20,723 bases of DNA from a bacterium (GTDB taxonomy: Bacteria; Chlamydiota; Chlamydiia; Chlamydiales; Rhabdochlamydiaceae), in the NCBI GenBank assembly GCA_021802305.1, contig JAKAAD010000005.1, forward strand, positions 1-20,723. Direction: 5' to 3'. Positions 14,461 to 20,723 of this stretch are shown piece after piece. How positions within the stretch are numbered: position 1 is the first letter of the stretch; each line of letters starts with the position of its first letter. The notes under the pieces are model-generated. The model was given only the letters and a program-made list of their open reading frames with translations, was not told the DNA's origin and ran no database searches. A program made the translations under genes and the position numbers.

Positions 14461-14925
14461 CTAGGCTTTCTTATGACGAAGAAGGAAATCGATCGAGTAT
14501 TTCCCCGGACCGAAACAGAAAATGAAAATCACTGCGTAGGTAAATAGAAAAGGCGTGCTCGCAAAAAAAGCAGCTGTGTCGAACTGAGTAAATAGAGCGG
14601 AGAGTACTGGACGTTCGGCGGTGAGATAAGCAACAAAGAGGATGCAAAAGAGCGAAGAGGCGGAAAGGCGTGCGTACATTCCTAAAAAGAAACAGATTCC
14701 TCCTGAAAATTCTGTGATCGCGGTAAGAGTTGCAAAAAAATGAGGCCAGGGAATATCGAGGGAGTGAAAATAGGAGATGATGCGGGAAAAGTGTTGGAAC
14801 TTTCCTACTCCTGTGCGGGTAAATTCATAACCCCAATAGAGTCGGATGAGCAAAAGGATGAGGGGTTGTAAAGCTATGCCCACCCTTCGGACTATGTCCT
14901 CAATGCTTTCCCATATTCTTTTCAC
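14461..14925 (-). CDS. DoxX-like four-helix membrane protein of the MNIO cluster
   Basis: The 154-aa protein has four hydrophobic segments: IALQPLILLLIRLYWGYEF near 17-35, the ATLTAITEFSGGICFFLGMY region near 65-84, ASSLFCILFVAYL near 89-101, and FLFTYAVIFIFCFGPG near 127-142. L-R-L-x-x-G-x-x-F-x-x-x-G-x-x-K and E-F-x-G-G-x-x-x-x-x-G are DoxX-family hallmarks. It ends FGPGKYSIDFLLRHKKA, also typical. DoxX-type proteins are the fourth member of Hvf/bufferin MNIO clusters (HvfD), where they are thought to act at the membrane, perhaps in redox or peptide export. Translation starts at GTG 14925 with AGGTGG about 5 bp upstream, and overlaps the DUF2063 gene by 26 bp. The family call is firm; the role is by analogy. 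Confidence 0.82.
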   Translation of the reverse strand: MKRIWESIEDIVRRVGIALQPLILLLIRLYWGYEFTRTGVGKFQHFSRIISYFHSLDIPWPHFFATLTAITEFSGGICFFLGMYARLSASSLFCILFVAYLTAERPVLSALFTQFDTAAFFASTPFLFTYAVIFIFCFGPGKYSIDFLLRHKKA

Positions 14926-15892
14926 GTAGCCACCTGTTGCGTATCCATCCTGCGACCCATTCGTGAAGATGAGAAAAAGCTTCTCTCAAAGCGTTGCCTC
15001 CTCTTTTCTCTAGGTTGCTGCAGGCTCTCTCTATGGGTTTCCCTTGTGCAATGGCTTGCAAAAAGAACCATTCGCCTTCAGAAATTTCTTTTGTGTGCAG
15101 CAAGCTCTTTTTTCTAAAAAGCACAAAATGATAGGTGCGCTTTTTGCAAAGAGGAGGAAAATCTGCGTGTATCCAATGTTCTACGCTTTTCTGCAAAAGT
15201 TCTTTGCGAAAGGAAAAGAGGTCAAAAGGAAATGTAAACAGGCGAACATGGGATTGAAGATCGAGCTTTTTTGAGAGAAGAGAAAGTCTAGGCGTGCATT
15301 TTTGTGGATTAGGTGCGGTGAAGAGTTCTAGAAAAGCCCAATCGAGATGCGCTGCATGGCGTACAAGAGGTTGATCCAACCCGAAGTAATTTTTTTCTAA
15401 CCAGTGAGGAAGCGTTTTCCCGAGTTGCCCTAAAGAAGGATCTTGAGAAGGACATTGCGTGAGGTAGGGAATAGCGATGCAATGATTGAAATCCCCATAG
15501 CCAAACAAGCGGGTAAGTGTCGGGAAGTTTTCTTGTAGGATGTTGAGAAGGCGGTGCCAATATTGATTTCGATAGATTTCCATGCGCATAATTGGCGAGA
15601 GGCGTGGATGAGGAGCGATAAACGTTTGCGCAGCTACTGCATTTTTTTCCCATGTTTTTATATCGTTGCTCGGCGTCATCATCATGGAAGCGAACCACTT
15701 TTGAAGTGAGACAATATGTGGGATAGGATGATGGTGAAACAACTTGGAGAATTGGTTTTCTGCTGAGGGGTGTTTCTTATAAGAGTTTCGTTTTTGCTTG
15801 CACTTTGTGCTCGTACAATGATCGCTCGCTCCGAATGGAGGAGTCATTTCTTGCACAAGGCTTGATTCTTCAAATTGTTTTGGCAGAAACAT
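14900..15892 (-). CDS. DUF2063 partner protein of MNIO enzyme (HvfC/BufC-like)
   Basis: DUF2063 proteins bind the RiPP precursor leader and present it to the DUF692 enzyme. The domain starts at LQKWFASMMM (+ strand about 15675-15705). RMEIYRNQYWHRLLNILQEN followed by FPTLTRLFGYGDF is the signature Y-R-x-N-x-x-x-x-L-x-x-x-L-x-x-x-F-P-x-x-x-x-L-x-G-x-x-x-F. LTQCPSQDPSLGQLGKTLPHWLE matches P-S-x-D-x-x-x-x-G-x-x-x-P-x-F-L. The start is uncertain: the frame is open to a TTG at 15949, and ATGs lie at 15892 (chosen, 23-bp overlap with the MNIO gene) and 15847. Whichever is used, there is an N-terminal extension of roughly 45-80 residues not usual for the family, containing ASDHCTSTKCKQKR. A C-terminal winged-helix-like part follows. 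The family is confident and the extension may be a frame fusion. Confidence 0.78.
   Translation of the reverse strand: MFLPKQFEESSLVQEMTPPFGASDHCTSTKCKQKRNSYKKHPSAENQFSKLFHHHPIPHIVSLQKWFASMMMTPSNDIKTWEKNAVAAQTFIAPHPRLSPIMRMEIYRNQYWHRLLNILQENFPTLTRLFGYGDFNHCIAIPYLTQCPSQDPSLGQLGKTLPHWLEKNYFGLDQPLVRHAAHLDWAFLELFTAPNPQKCTPRLSLLSKKLDLQSHVRLFTFPFDLFSFRKELLQKSVEHWIHADFPPLCKKRTYHFVLFRKKSLLHTKEISEGEWFFLQAIAQGKPIERACSNLEKRGGNALREAFSHLHEWVAGWIRNRWLREKNMGKH
15796..15832 (-). repeat. SDHC-motif repeat, copy in the DUF2063 gene
   Basis: Partner of 14315-14357. On the minus strand it encodes ASDHCTSTKCK within the N-terminal extension of the DUF2063 protein. The 6-base length difference from the other copy keeps the reading frame, which suggests the shared sequence was once coding in both places. 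Confidence 0.6.
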
Positions 15893-16727
15893 TTGCGTAG
15901 TATTCCCGGATGGTTTTTGCACGAAGTGATTCTTTACAGGTGTCTTCAAATGATAAAAAATGTTGGTCCCATTCTAAGAGTGTAGAAACAGGGCCTGTTT
16001 GTGCAATCACTTCGCCATAGAGGTTCCATACAGCATCAGAGACGCGATGATCATGGGTGTCTAGTACATAGTCGCCTTGATCTGTATGTCCGGCTATATG
16101 AATTTGAAGGACTTTGTTCCAAGGAATATGCGCGCAGTACTCTCGCGGGTCAAAGTTATGGTTGCGGCTCGAAACGTAGATATTGTTGACGTCGAGCATC
16201 ATGTAAATACCTGCTTTTTCTATCACAGCTGTGTAAAATTCCCATTCGGGCATTTGATCCATTTGGTAGGAGACATAAGAAGAGAGATTTTCGAGGGCAA
16301 AGGGGATTTCCAAAAAGTCTTGAACGATGGATGCTCTTTCAGCAACGTAATCGATCATCTCGTTTGTGTAAGGTAAGGGGAGGAGATCGTGAAAGTGTGC
16401 CCCTTCGAGTTTTCCCCAGGAGAGATGATCGGAAAGCCATGGGGTTTTTGTTCTACGAGAGAGCGTTTTTAGTTTGCGCAGATAGGTAAAATCGAGAGGA
16501 TCTGGACTTCCAATAGCTAGGGATACCCCATGTTGAACGACGGGGTATTTTTCCAAAATCGCATCGAGCATTTCAAGGGGTTTCCCACCTTCGACCATGA
16601 AATTTTCGCTGATAATTTCAAACCAATCGATGATCGGCTCTGTTTGCAAAATTTCTTGATAATGTTCCGAGCGCAATCCAATGCCTATTCCAAGGTCGCG
16701 TATGCTGGTATGAGTGTTCCGTAACAT
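15870..16727 (-). CDS. MNIO-family (DUF692) multinuclear iron-dependent RiPP-modifying oxidase, HvfB/BufB-like
   Basis: MNIO enzymes use two or three iron ions and O2 to rewrite cysteines in peptides, for example to oxazolone-thioamide groups. Numbering is from the TTG at 16754. The TIM-barrel motifs are in order: GIGIGLRSEHY (22-32), ISENFM (48-53), QHGVSLAIGS (74-83, H75), WLSDHLSW (106-113, D109/H110), LLPLPYT (124-130), ALENLSSY (153-160, E155/N156), MLDVNNIYVSSRNH (186-199), IHIAGH (218-223), DTHDHRV (232-238) and LLEWD (259-263, E261). All the expected His/Asp/Glu metal positions appear present. The ATG at 16727 is preferred over the TTG. It lies between a secreted Cys-rich small gene and the DUF2063 gene, the classic order for these loci. 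The exact reaction is unknown. Confidence 0.88.
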   Translation of the reverse strand: MLRNTHTSIRDLGIGIGLRSEHYQEILQTEPIIDWFEIISENFMVEGGKPLEMLDAILEKYPVVQHGVSLAIGSPDPLDFTYLRKLKTLSRRTKTPWLSDHLSWGKLEGAHFHDLLPLPYTNEMIDYVAERASIVQDFLEIPFALENLSSYVSYQMDQMPEWEFYTAVIEKAGIYMMLDVNNIYVSSRNHNFDPREYCAHIPWNKVLQIHIAGHTDQGDYVLDTHDHRVSDAVWNLYGEVIAQTGPVSTLLEWDQHFLSFEDTCKESLRAKTIREYYANVSAKTI

Positions 16728-16784
16728 AAATTTTCGCGCTTTCGGTTGTGTCAAAGCTCGGGGGGTTGGACGATCATAGAATGA

Positions 16785-16806
16785 GCTGTATTGCCATGGA
16801 TACAGC
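16785..16806. other. Inverted repeat between precursor-like gene and MNIO gene
   Basis: GCTGTAT (16785-16791) and ATACAGC (16800-16806) form a 7-bp perfect stem with an 8-base loop. It lies between the Cys-rich precursor-like gene and the MNIO gene. There is no T-run, so mRNA processing or partial attenuation is more likely than termination. It could also be chance. Confidence 0.35.
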
Positions 16807-16853
16807 GCGCCTTACGATCGCCCCAATCGCGAGAGCTTTCATAGCAGAGGACT

Positions 16854-17216
16854 CTAGGGTTGCATAGTGTTTGCTCTTTTTTGCATCATCTCTGTTTTTG
16901 CGGAATCGACAGCTTCGTTTTTATTTTTGGTTTGCATTCCTAATTCTAAAGCACGTCGTTGGTTTTGGCAATCCATGGAATCAAAAATCTTTTTATGCGC
17001 TTCGTCCAGTTGAGCATAGAATGGTTGCACTTCTTTTTGCGTAAGCGGTGTACAAGTAGAACTTTGTTTGTTTCCACAGGAGTCACAAGAATTTGCACAG
17101 CTGTTTTTTGCTAGTTGTATTTGTTCTGTTATGTTGGCTCCAATGGCTTCTAATCCGCCCATTGTGCTTGCAACTAAGCCCAAAGCAGCAAGTTGTATGA
17201 GTTTTGATGGTTTCAT
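16854..17216 (-). CDS. Secreted Cys-rich small protein, candidate MNIO substrate (bufferin-like precursor)
   Basis: The 120-aa protein starts with a Sec-type signal peptide: basic K2/K5, a hydrophobic core LIQLAALGLVA (6-16), and a likely cleavage site after AIGA (24-27). Four cysteines cluster at 40, 44, 47 and 55 (NSCANSCDSCGNKQSSTC), with a fifth at 83 (SMDCQNQRRALELG). The rest is polar and helical. Size, signal peptide and position directly upstream of MNIO-DUF2063-DoxX match HvfA/BufA-type copper-binding RiPP precursors. The sequence is not a recognisable DUF2282 protein, and the CxxxCxxC spacing is unusual. A strong ribosome binding site (GGAGGAAG) precedes the ATG at 17216. The stop of the symporter gene lies 33 bp upstream, so they may share a transcript. 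Substrate status is inferred from context. It could instead be an unmodified periplasmic metal-binding protein. Confidence 0.65.
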   Translation of the reverse strand: MKPSKLIQLAALGLVASTMGGLEAIGANITEQIQLAKNSCANSCDSCGNKQSSTCTPLTQKEVQPFYAQLDEAHKKIFDSMDCQNQRRALELGMQTKNKNEAVDSAKTEMMQKRANTMQP

Positions 17217-17249
17217 TCTTCCTCCATATTAGTTTTTTAATAAACTGAA

Positions 17250-18605
17250 TTACGTAACCGAGTCAAGCTGTTTTCGTTCCTTATTTTGAATACGCGTTAT
17301 CCATTCTCCGCAGCCATATCCCAAAAGTGAAAGGGCAATATTGACGATTTCAGAAGGAAAGGGCAGGGAAACGATTTGAAAAAGGATAAAACCTCCCATC
17401 CCTGAAAGTATAGAAAGTAAGGCTGCTAGAAAGTAGCCCCGCCTTTTGAATAGAGCAATGACGATCGGGATGAAAAAAGCACTCACAAAGAGTCCATAGC
17501 TTTGCATCAAGATATTCACGACATCATTGGCATAAAAAGCAATGCAAAAAGCGCCGATGGAAATAGCCAGTGTGATAAGCCGCGCGATGCGCAAGTTGGG
17601 TTTGTTGCGGAAGAGATCGAAATCTTGCACAAGGTTGGAACTGATCGCATTGATCAAAGAAGTGGCTGTGGAGATGATAGCAGCAAGTAGAGCGCATCCA
17701 ATCAATGCGGTGAACCATGGATTGGTTGCGTAAATGATGGCTGTCATCAACGTACTTCCTCCTGGAGGAATGATGAGACCTGCGTTCTTTGCTACGATTC
17801 CAAATGCAACAGGGACAATACAAACAGTCAAGGTGGCTATCCCTGACACAATGGCGGCTTTTGACACTGTTTTTGGCGAGTTTCCTGCGAAGCAGCGTTG
17901 ACCCATGTCTTGTTCGATGATCATGTAAAGACATGGCATCAAAAGCCATCCTGTGAGTTTCGATGTGGAAAACGCAAAGGAGGGGAAGGTAAACGTAGGG
18001 GTGGTTCCTTGATACAACAGAAATCCAAAGCATACAAAGAAGATAATGGAAAAAAGTGTCGCTTGAGCGATATCCGTGGATATGACTGCGCGCAATCCTC
18101 CCCGCGCTGTATAGAGAATGACTATTGCCCAAAAGAAGGTAAAGACAAAGGGATTGGTCAGTCCAACAGAGATGAGAAATTTGTGAGAAGCTATAAATTG
18201 TGCAGCCAAGATCATAAATAAAGAAATGATCGATAAGAGAGAGGCGATTTTTTTGAGAAATGGGGAGCCATAGACGATCTCCAAAATTTGTGCAACGGTA
18301 GAGACTTTGAAGCTACTGAGCTTTCGTCCAAAACCCAATCCCAATGCAATCAATCCCAGACAAATCCCCAAAGGGTACAAAAGAACCCACCATCCATATT
18401 GATAGGCAGCGTCGGCAGAACCCAAAATGACACCGCCGCCTACTTGCGTTGCCAGAAATGTCATCATAAGAGGGAAAAAGGAAATGCTTTTGCCCGCGAG
18501 GAAATAGTCATGTTCTCCTTGCAATTGGTGTGCAGATCGTTTGCCAATGTATCCATAGATACCTTGGAGGAGAAATAGTAGTGGAATAAAGAGATAGAGA
18601 TTCAT
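17250..18605 (-). CDS. Sodium:solute symporter (SSS family)
   Basis: The 451-aa inner-membrane protein has about 12-13 hydrophobic segments in the LeuT-like SSS order. DYFLAGKSISFFPLMMTFLATQVGGGVILG (from about 33) is the family's F-x-A-G-R-x-L-x-x-x-x-x-x-x-S-x-x-A-T-x-x-S region. YTARGGLRAVISTDIAQ (about 165-181) is the G-G-L/M-x-A-V-x-x-T-D-x-x-Q signature. The later CALLAAIISTATSLINAISSN matches A-A-x-x-S-T-x-x-S/T, which carries sodium-site residues in this family. Substrates include proline, sugars, pantothenate and others; the substrate here is unknown. The gene opens the leftward block and ends 33 bp before the Cys-rich precursor-like gene, so co-transcription is plausible. Positions 17954-18023 reappear inverted at the right edge of the window. 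Confidence 0.88.
   Translation of the reverse strand: MNLYLFIPLLFLLQGIYGYIGKRSAHQLQGEHDYFLAGKSISFFPLMMTFLATQVGGGVILGSADAAYQYGWWVLLYPLGICLGLIALGLGFGRKLSSFKVSTVAQILEIVYGSPFLKKIASLLSIISLFMILAAQFIASHKFLISVGLTNPFVFTFFWAIVILYTARGGLRAVISTDIAQATLFSIIFFVCFGFLLYQGTTPTFTFPSFAFSTSKLTGWLLMPCLYMIIEQDMGQRCFAGNSPKTVSKAAIVSGIATLTVCIVPVAFGIVAKNAGLIIPPGGSTLMTAIIYATNPWFTALIGCALLAAIISTATSLINAISSNLVQDFDLFRNKPNLRIARLITLAISIGAFCIAFYANDVVNILMQSYGLFVSAFFIPIVIALFKRRGYFLAALLSILSGMGGFILFQIVSLPFPSEIVNIALSLLGYGCGEWITRIQNKERKQLDSVT
17954..18023 (-). repeat. 70-bp inverted repeat, internal copy (in symporter gene)
   Basis: This is the exact reverse complement of the last 70 bases of the window. It encodes part of the symporter (FLLYQGTTPTFTFPSFAFST). 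Here it is in frame within an intact gene, so this is the genuine copy. Confidence 0.95.
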
Positions 18606-18814
18606 AAAAATCCTAAAGTTTGCTTCACAGTTTCTTCATTTCATCTTCCGATGATGAACTGGCTGCTGTTCGAGCAGCCTATCATAATCGTTCATTTCTT
18701 TGCAAGTGAATTGCTTGCATAACTGTTGTTCTCTGCTCAGAGCTAAAGATAGCTTTGTATCCAAAGGAGAGAGCACGGGGGAACCCCAATGCGCACGGGT
18801 GCGCGACCTGGCGC
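18606..18814. other. Intergenic region between symporter and IS3 remnant
   Basis: No gene is seen. A perfect 7-bp hairpin with a 5-base loop (GGCTGCT 18661-18667, AGCAGCC 18673-18679) lies upstream of the symporter gene without a T-run. The right-hand IS3 terminal repeat expected here was not found, so this end of the element is eroded. Confidence 0.4.
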
Positions 18815-19646
18815 TTACTTTGCATAGTGCACCTCATAAAGAGTCTTATAGCCCAATGCCTGATGAGGTCTTTTGGTGTTGTAATATTGAAAATAACTGG
18901 CAAGATCAGCTCTTGCCTCTGGCACGTTCTTGTAGTCTTGCAGGTACACGTTCTCATACTTCACCGATCTCCATAGCCGTTCCACGAACACGTTGTCTAA
19001 TGCGCGATCTCGACCATCCATACTGAAGCGAATATTCCAGCCAATAATCGCTTGCATGAACTCTTTCGAGGTGAACTGCACTCCCTGGTCGGTGTTGAAT
19101 ATTTTGGGCCTTCCGTGCCTTTCTATCGCATCTTCGAGGGCATCCAGGCAAAAGTTCGTCTCCAAGCTGTTGGAAAGACGATAGGATAGTACAAGGCGAC
19201 TGAACTAATCGATGACGGCAACGAGATACACATATCCATTTGGCAGCCGGATATACGTGATATCGGTGCTCCATGCCTCTAGTGGCGCCACAAGCACTAC
19301 GTTCCCCAGCAAGTAGGAGGAACTTGGTGTGCTCTGAATGCGGTTTGGGTGTATTGAGGCCCAGCTGATTGCCAGCCAACCCCAATAGCTGCATGATTCT
19401 CTGGATATGCTTGCGATTGACATTGCAGCCTTCTCTTTTCATCTCCTAAGCAATTTTACGCGAACCCAAGAATGGGCGTGCCGTATAAATCTCGTCAACA
19501 CGGCGCATGAGCTGCATCTCCGAGAGCTTGACTGGTCGTTTTTGTAGTAGTAACTGGCTGAGGAGGGTCTTGTCTTCCCTTATAGTCTCCAGGGAGATCT
19601 TCTTCTTGAAGGCTGCTGTTCTAGGGGTTCTTGGTTTTTTCGTCAT
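18815..19646 (-). pseudogene. IS3-family transposase, decayed (orfA-orfB deletion fusion)
   Basis: Read leftward, MTKKPRTPRTAAFKKKISLE from 19646 is the OrfA N-terminus. After about 35 residues it jumps into OrfB (KLSEMQLMRRVDEIYTARPF then LGSRKIA), so the middle of orfA and the start of orfB are deleted. The frame then meets TAG at 19446-19448 and continues with MKREGCNVNRKHIQRIMQLL. A frameshift near 19325 leads into AWSTDITYIRLPNGYVYLVA (rve integrase core, first Asp), then TAG at 19205-19207 where the family has Trp. It continues with NTDQGVQFTS (second Asp) and DNVFVERLWRSVKYE (catalytic Glu), and ends RPHQALGYKTLYEVHYAK at 18815. With one deletion, one frameshift and two stops, this copy cannot be active. 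Confidence 0.88.
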
Positions 19647-19696
19647 TTTTTGTCTCCATGCGCAACGGTTTAAGTAGCAAGAAGCAAACGAACTAA

Positions 19697-19723
19697 CCTG
19701 CCCAGTTTTCGGGGTCCACTTCA
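19697..19723 (-). repeat. Left terminal region of the IS3-family element
   Basis: On the minus strand this reads TGAAGTGGACCCCGAAAACT followed by GGGCAGG, the typical terminal inverted-repeat sequence of this IS3 group. It lies about 50 bp upstream of the orfA start. No matching right end was found near 18700-18815. Confidence 0.6.
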
Positions 19724-19838
19724 ACAAGTGCATTCAAAGATTGGATTTTGGCTACGGATGTCAGCTTCTCCTGATTCACATGCTGGACGGCTTCTTGCCA
19801 AATTCCCAATTTTTGAATTCATTTGTGTATATTTTAAA

Positions 19839-19866
19839 TTGTAATAATGGTTTGACTTTTTATAAT
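19839..19866 (+). promoter_or_regulatory. Possible sigma-70-type promoter for manC
   Basis: TTGTAA (19839-19844), a 16-bp spacer, then a perfect TATAAT (19861-19866) in very AT-rich DNA. Transcription would start near 19873, about 27 bp before the TTG start codon. A nearby TTGACT at 19852 is too close to act as the -35 for this box. Confidence 0.4.
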
Positions 19867-19899
19867 ATATACTGAAATGGATAAAGGGACGGGTTGCGT

Positions 19900-20723
19900 T
19901 TGAAGGGAATCATTCTAGCGGGAGGACAAGGTACGCGGCTTTGGCCTTTGTCGAAGGCGCATCTTCCTAAACAATTTCTCCGTTTTGGCGATGGAGATAC
20001 ATTGCTGCAAAAGGCGATTCAGCGATGCTTGCAGTTATGCGATCCTAAGGATCTCTTCTTAGTAACAAGTCAAGAATTTTATCAGCTTGTCAAGGCGGAT
20101 GCCATCTGTATCCATCCGCAACTTGGGCAACAAATTTTGGTGGAACCGGAAAAGAAAGGTACAGGGCCTGCGATTGCTTTTGCTGTTGCCTACTTTCTCG
20201 ATGTGTTGCAATGTGATTTGCAGGAATGCTTTTTGGTGAGCTCTTCCGATCATTTGATCTCTCCCTTGGAGCCGTTTCTTTCTGCAGTGCGAGAAGGCGA
20301 AGCAATTGCTGCGCAAGGACATCATGTTCTTTTTGGCATTTATCCACAGAGGCCTGAAACGGGATATGGTTATATTCAAGCCAATGCGCAAGGAGAGGTA
20401 GAGCAATTCATCGAAAAACCGGAACTAAAAGTGGCGCAAGAATTTTTATTGTCGGGCAATTACTTGTGGAATTCTGGAATATTTGTTTTTCAACTGCACA
20501 CTTTTTTGGAAGAGCTGGAAAAATATGCGCCTTCACTTGCAAAGCAGGCGAAGTCTTCCTGGCCACAATCTGTGCAATCATTTTCAGAACTTCAAGAAAT
20601 TTCCATTGATTATGCTCTCATGGAAAAATCGCGCAAAACGCGCGTTCTTCCCCTTTCTGTTGTATCAAGGAACCACCCCTACGTTTACCTTCCCCTCCTT
20701 TGCGTTTTCCACATCGAAACTCA
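19900..20723 (+). CDS. manC: Mannose-1-phosphate guanylyltransferase (partial; 3' end replaced by foreign sequence)
   Basis: The enzyme makes GDP-mannose from mannose-1-phosphate and GTP in the cytoplasm. KGIILAGGQGTRLWPLSKAH and LPKQFLRF at the N-terminus are the pyrophosphorylase signature G-G-x-G-T-R-L-W-P-x-S-x-x-x-x-P-K-Q-F. VSSSDHLI matches the metal-binding P/S-x-D-H segment. FIEKP and NYLWNSGIFVF match the substrate-binding F-x-E-K-P and W-N-S-G-x-F/I motifs, and SIDYALMEKS matches I-D-Y-A-V-M-E-K. Translation appears to begin at TTG 19900; AAGGGA (19884-19889) lies about 10 bp upstream and no ATG is available in frame. The expected W-S-D-V-G-S-W after RVLPLS is missing: from 20654 the sequence is the reverse complement of the symporter gene, so only about 251 residues are trustworthy. 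It could feed the glycosyltransferases at the left end. Confidence 0.88.
   Translation, partial: MKGIILAGGQGTRLWPLSKAHLPKQFLRFGDGDTLLQKAIQRCLQLCDPKDLFLVTSQEFYQLVKADAICIHPQLGQQILVEPEKKGTGPAIAFAVAYFLDVLQCDLQECFLVSSSDHLISPLEPFLSAVREGEAIAAQGHHVLFGIYPQRPETGYGYIQANAQGEVEQFIEKPELKVAQEFLLSGNYLWNSGIFVFQLHTFLEELEKYAPSLAKQAKSSWPQSVQSFSELQEISIDYALMEKSRKTRVLPLSVVSRNHPYVYLPLLCVFHIET
20654..20723 (+). repeat. 70-bp inverted repeat, terminal copy at window edge (probable chimeric end)
   Basis: All 70 bases to the window edge match the reverse complement of 17954-18023 without a mismatch. The match begins abruptly inside the manC frame. It is most simply a fold-back chimera or misassembly. Confidence 0.9.

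Noticed and set aside
17524..18132. 202-residue frame within the symporter gene
   Set aside because: His/Ser/Cys-rich shadow translation on the same strand as a clear SSS transporter.
19852..19873. TTGACT with TATACT as a manC promoter
   Set aside because: The spacer is only 10 bp, too short for a sigma-70 promoter. TTGTAA/TATAAT is a better fit.

Overview
The window looks like a complete contig from a host-associated, probably obligate or facultative intracellular Gram-negative bacterium. It is AT-rich and encodes eukaryotic-type signalling and ubiquitin-ligase domains (one SH2 domain, two U-boxes), a glycan-assembly cluster, and decayed insertion sequences. An amoeba-associated member of the Chlamydiota is my best guess. 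A Legionella-like gammaproteobacterium is the main alternative. No rRNA or universal marker is present to settle this, and I found no tRNA or CRISPR array.

Layout. Positions 1-5403 (+) hold a glycan cluster: a tandemly duplicated GT4-GT4 protein cut by the left edge, a GT2-like protein with an extra C-terminal region, and a WbaZ/mannosyltransferase-like GT4. Positions 5507-7282 (+) hold a compact SH2-domain protein and, 3 bp downstream, a MATE transporter. A strong intrinsic-terminator-like hairpin lies inside the first codons of the MATE gene. Positions 7275-10241 (-) encode a 988-aa protein with a C-terminal OppA-type solute-binding domain, no visible signal peptide and an unrecognised N-terminal half. 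Positions 10377-13538 are an accessory island: an IS66 transposase remnant, two overlapping U-box genes, a coiled-coil/membrane-tail gene, a short repeat on both sides of these genes, and decayed sequence.

Positions 13539-18605 (-) read as one leftward operon-like block: sodium/solute symporter, secreted Cys-rich small protein, MNIO (DUF692) enzyme, DUF2063 partner, DoxX-like membrane protein, NHLP-leader RiPP precursor, and a GRDP-like protein that overlaps the precursor's 3' end. This resembles the Hvf/bufferin class of MNIO ribosomal-peptide loci involved in copper handling. It differs in its precursor and in the added NHLP precursor and GRDP-like gene, and it is the strongest candidate here for an undescribed system. 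Positions 18815-19723 (-) hold a heavily decayed IS3-family element. A manC-type mannose-1-phosphate guanylyltransferase starts at 19900 and runs off the right edge.

The last 70 bases (20654-20723) are an exact reverse complement of 17954-18023 inside the symporter gene, and they replace the expected manC sequence. This is most simply a fold-back chimera at a contig end, such as those produced by whole-genome amplification, so the right edge should not be read as real manC sequence.

How the genes may work together: manC could supply GDP-mannose for the glycosyltransferases at the left. The SH2 and U-box proteins look like effectors aimed at a eukaryotic host. The MNIO block would make and modify one or two cysteine-containing peptides.
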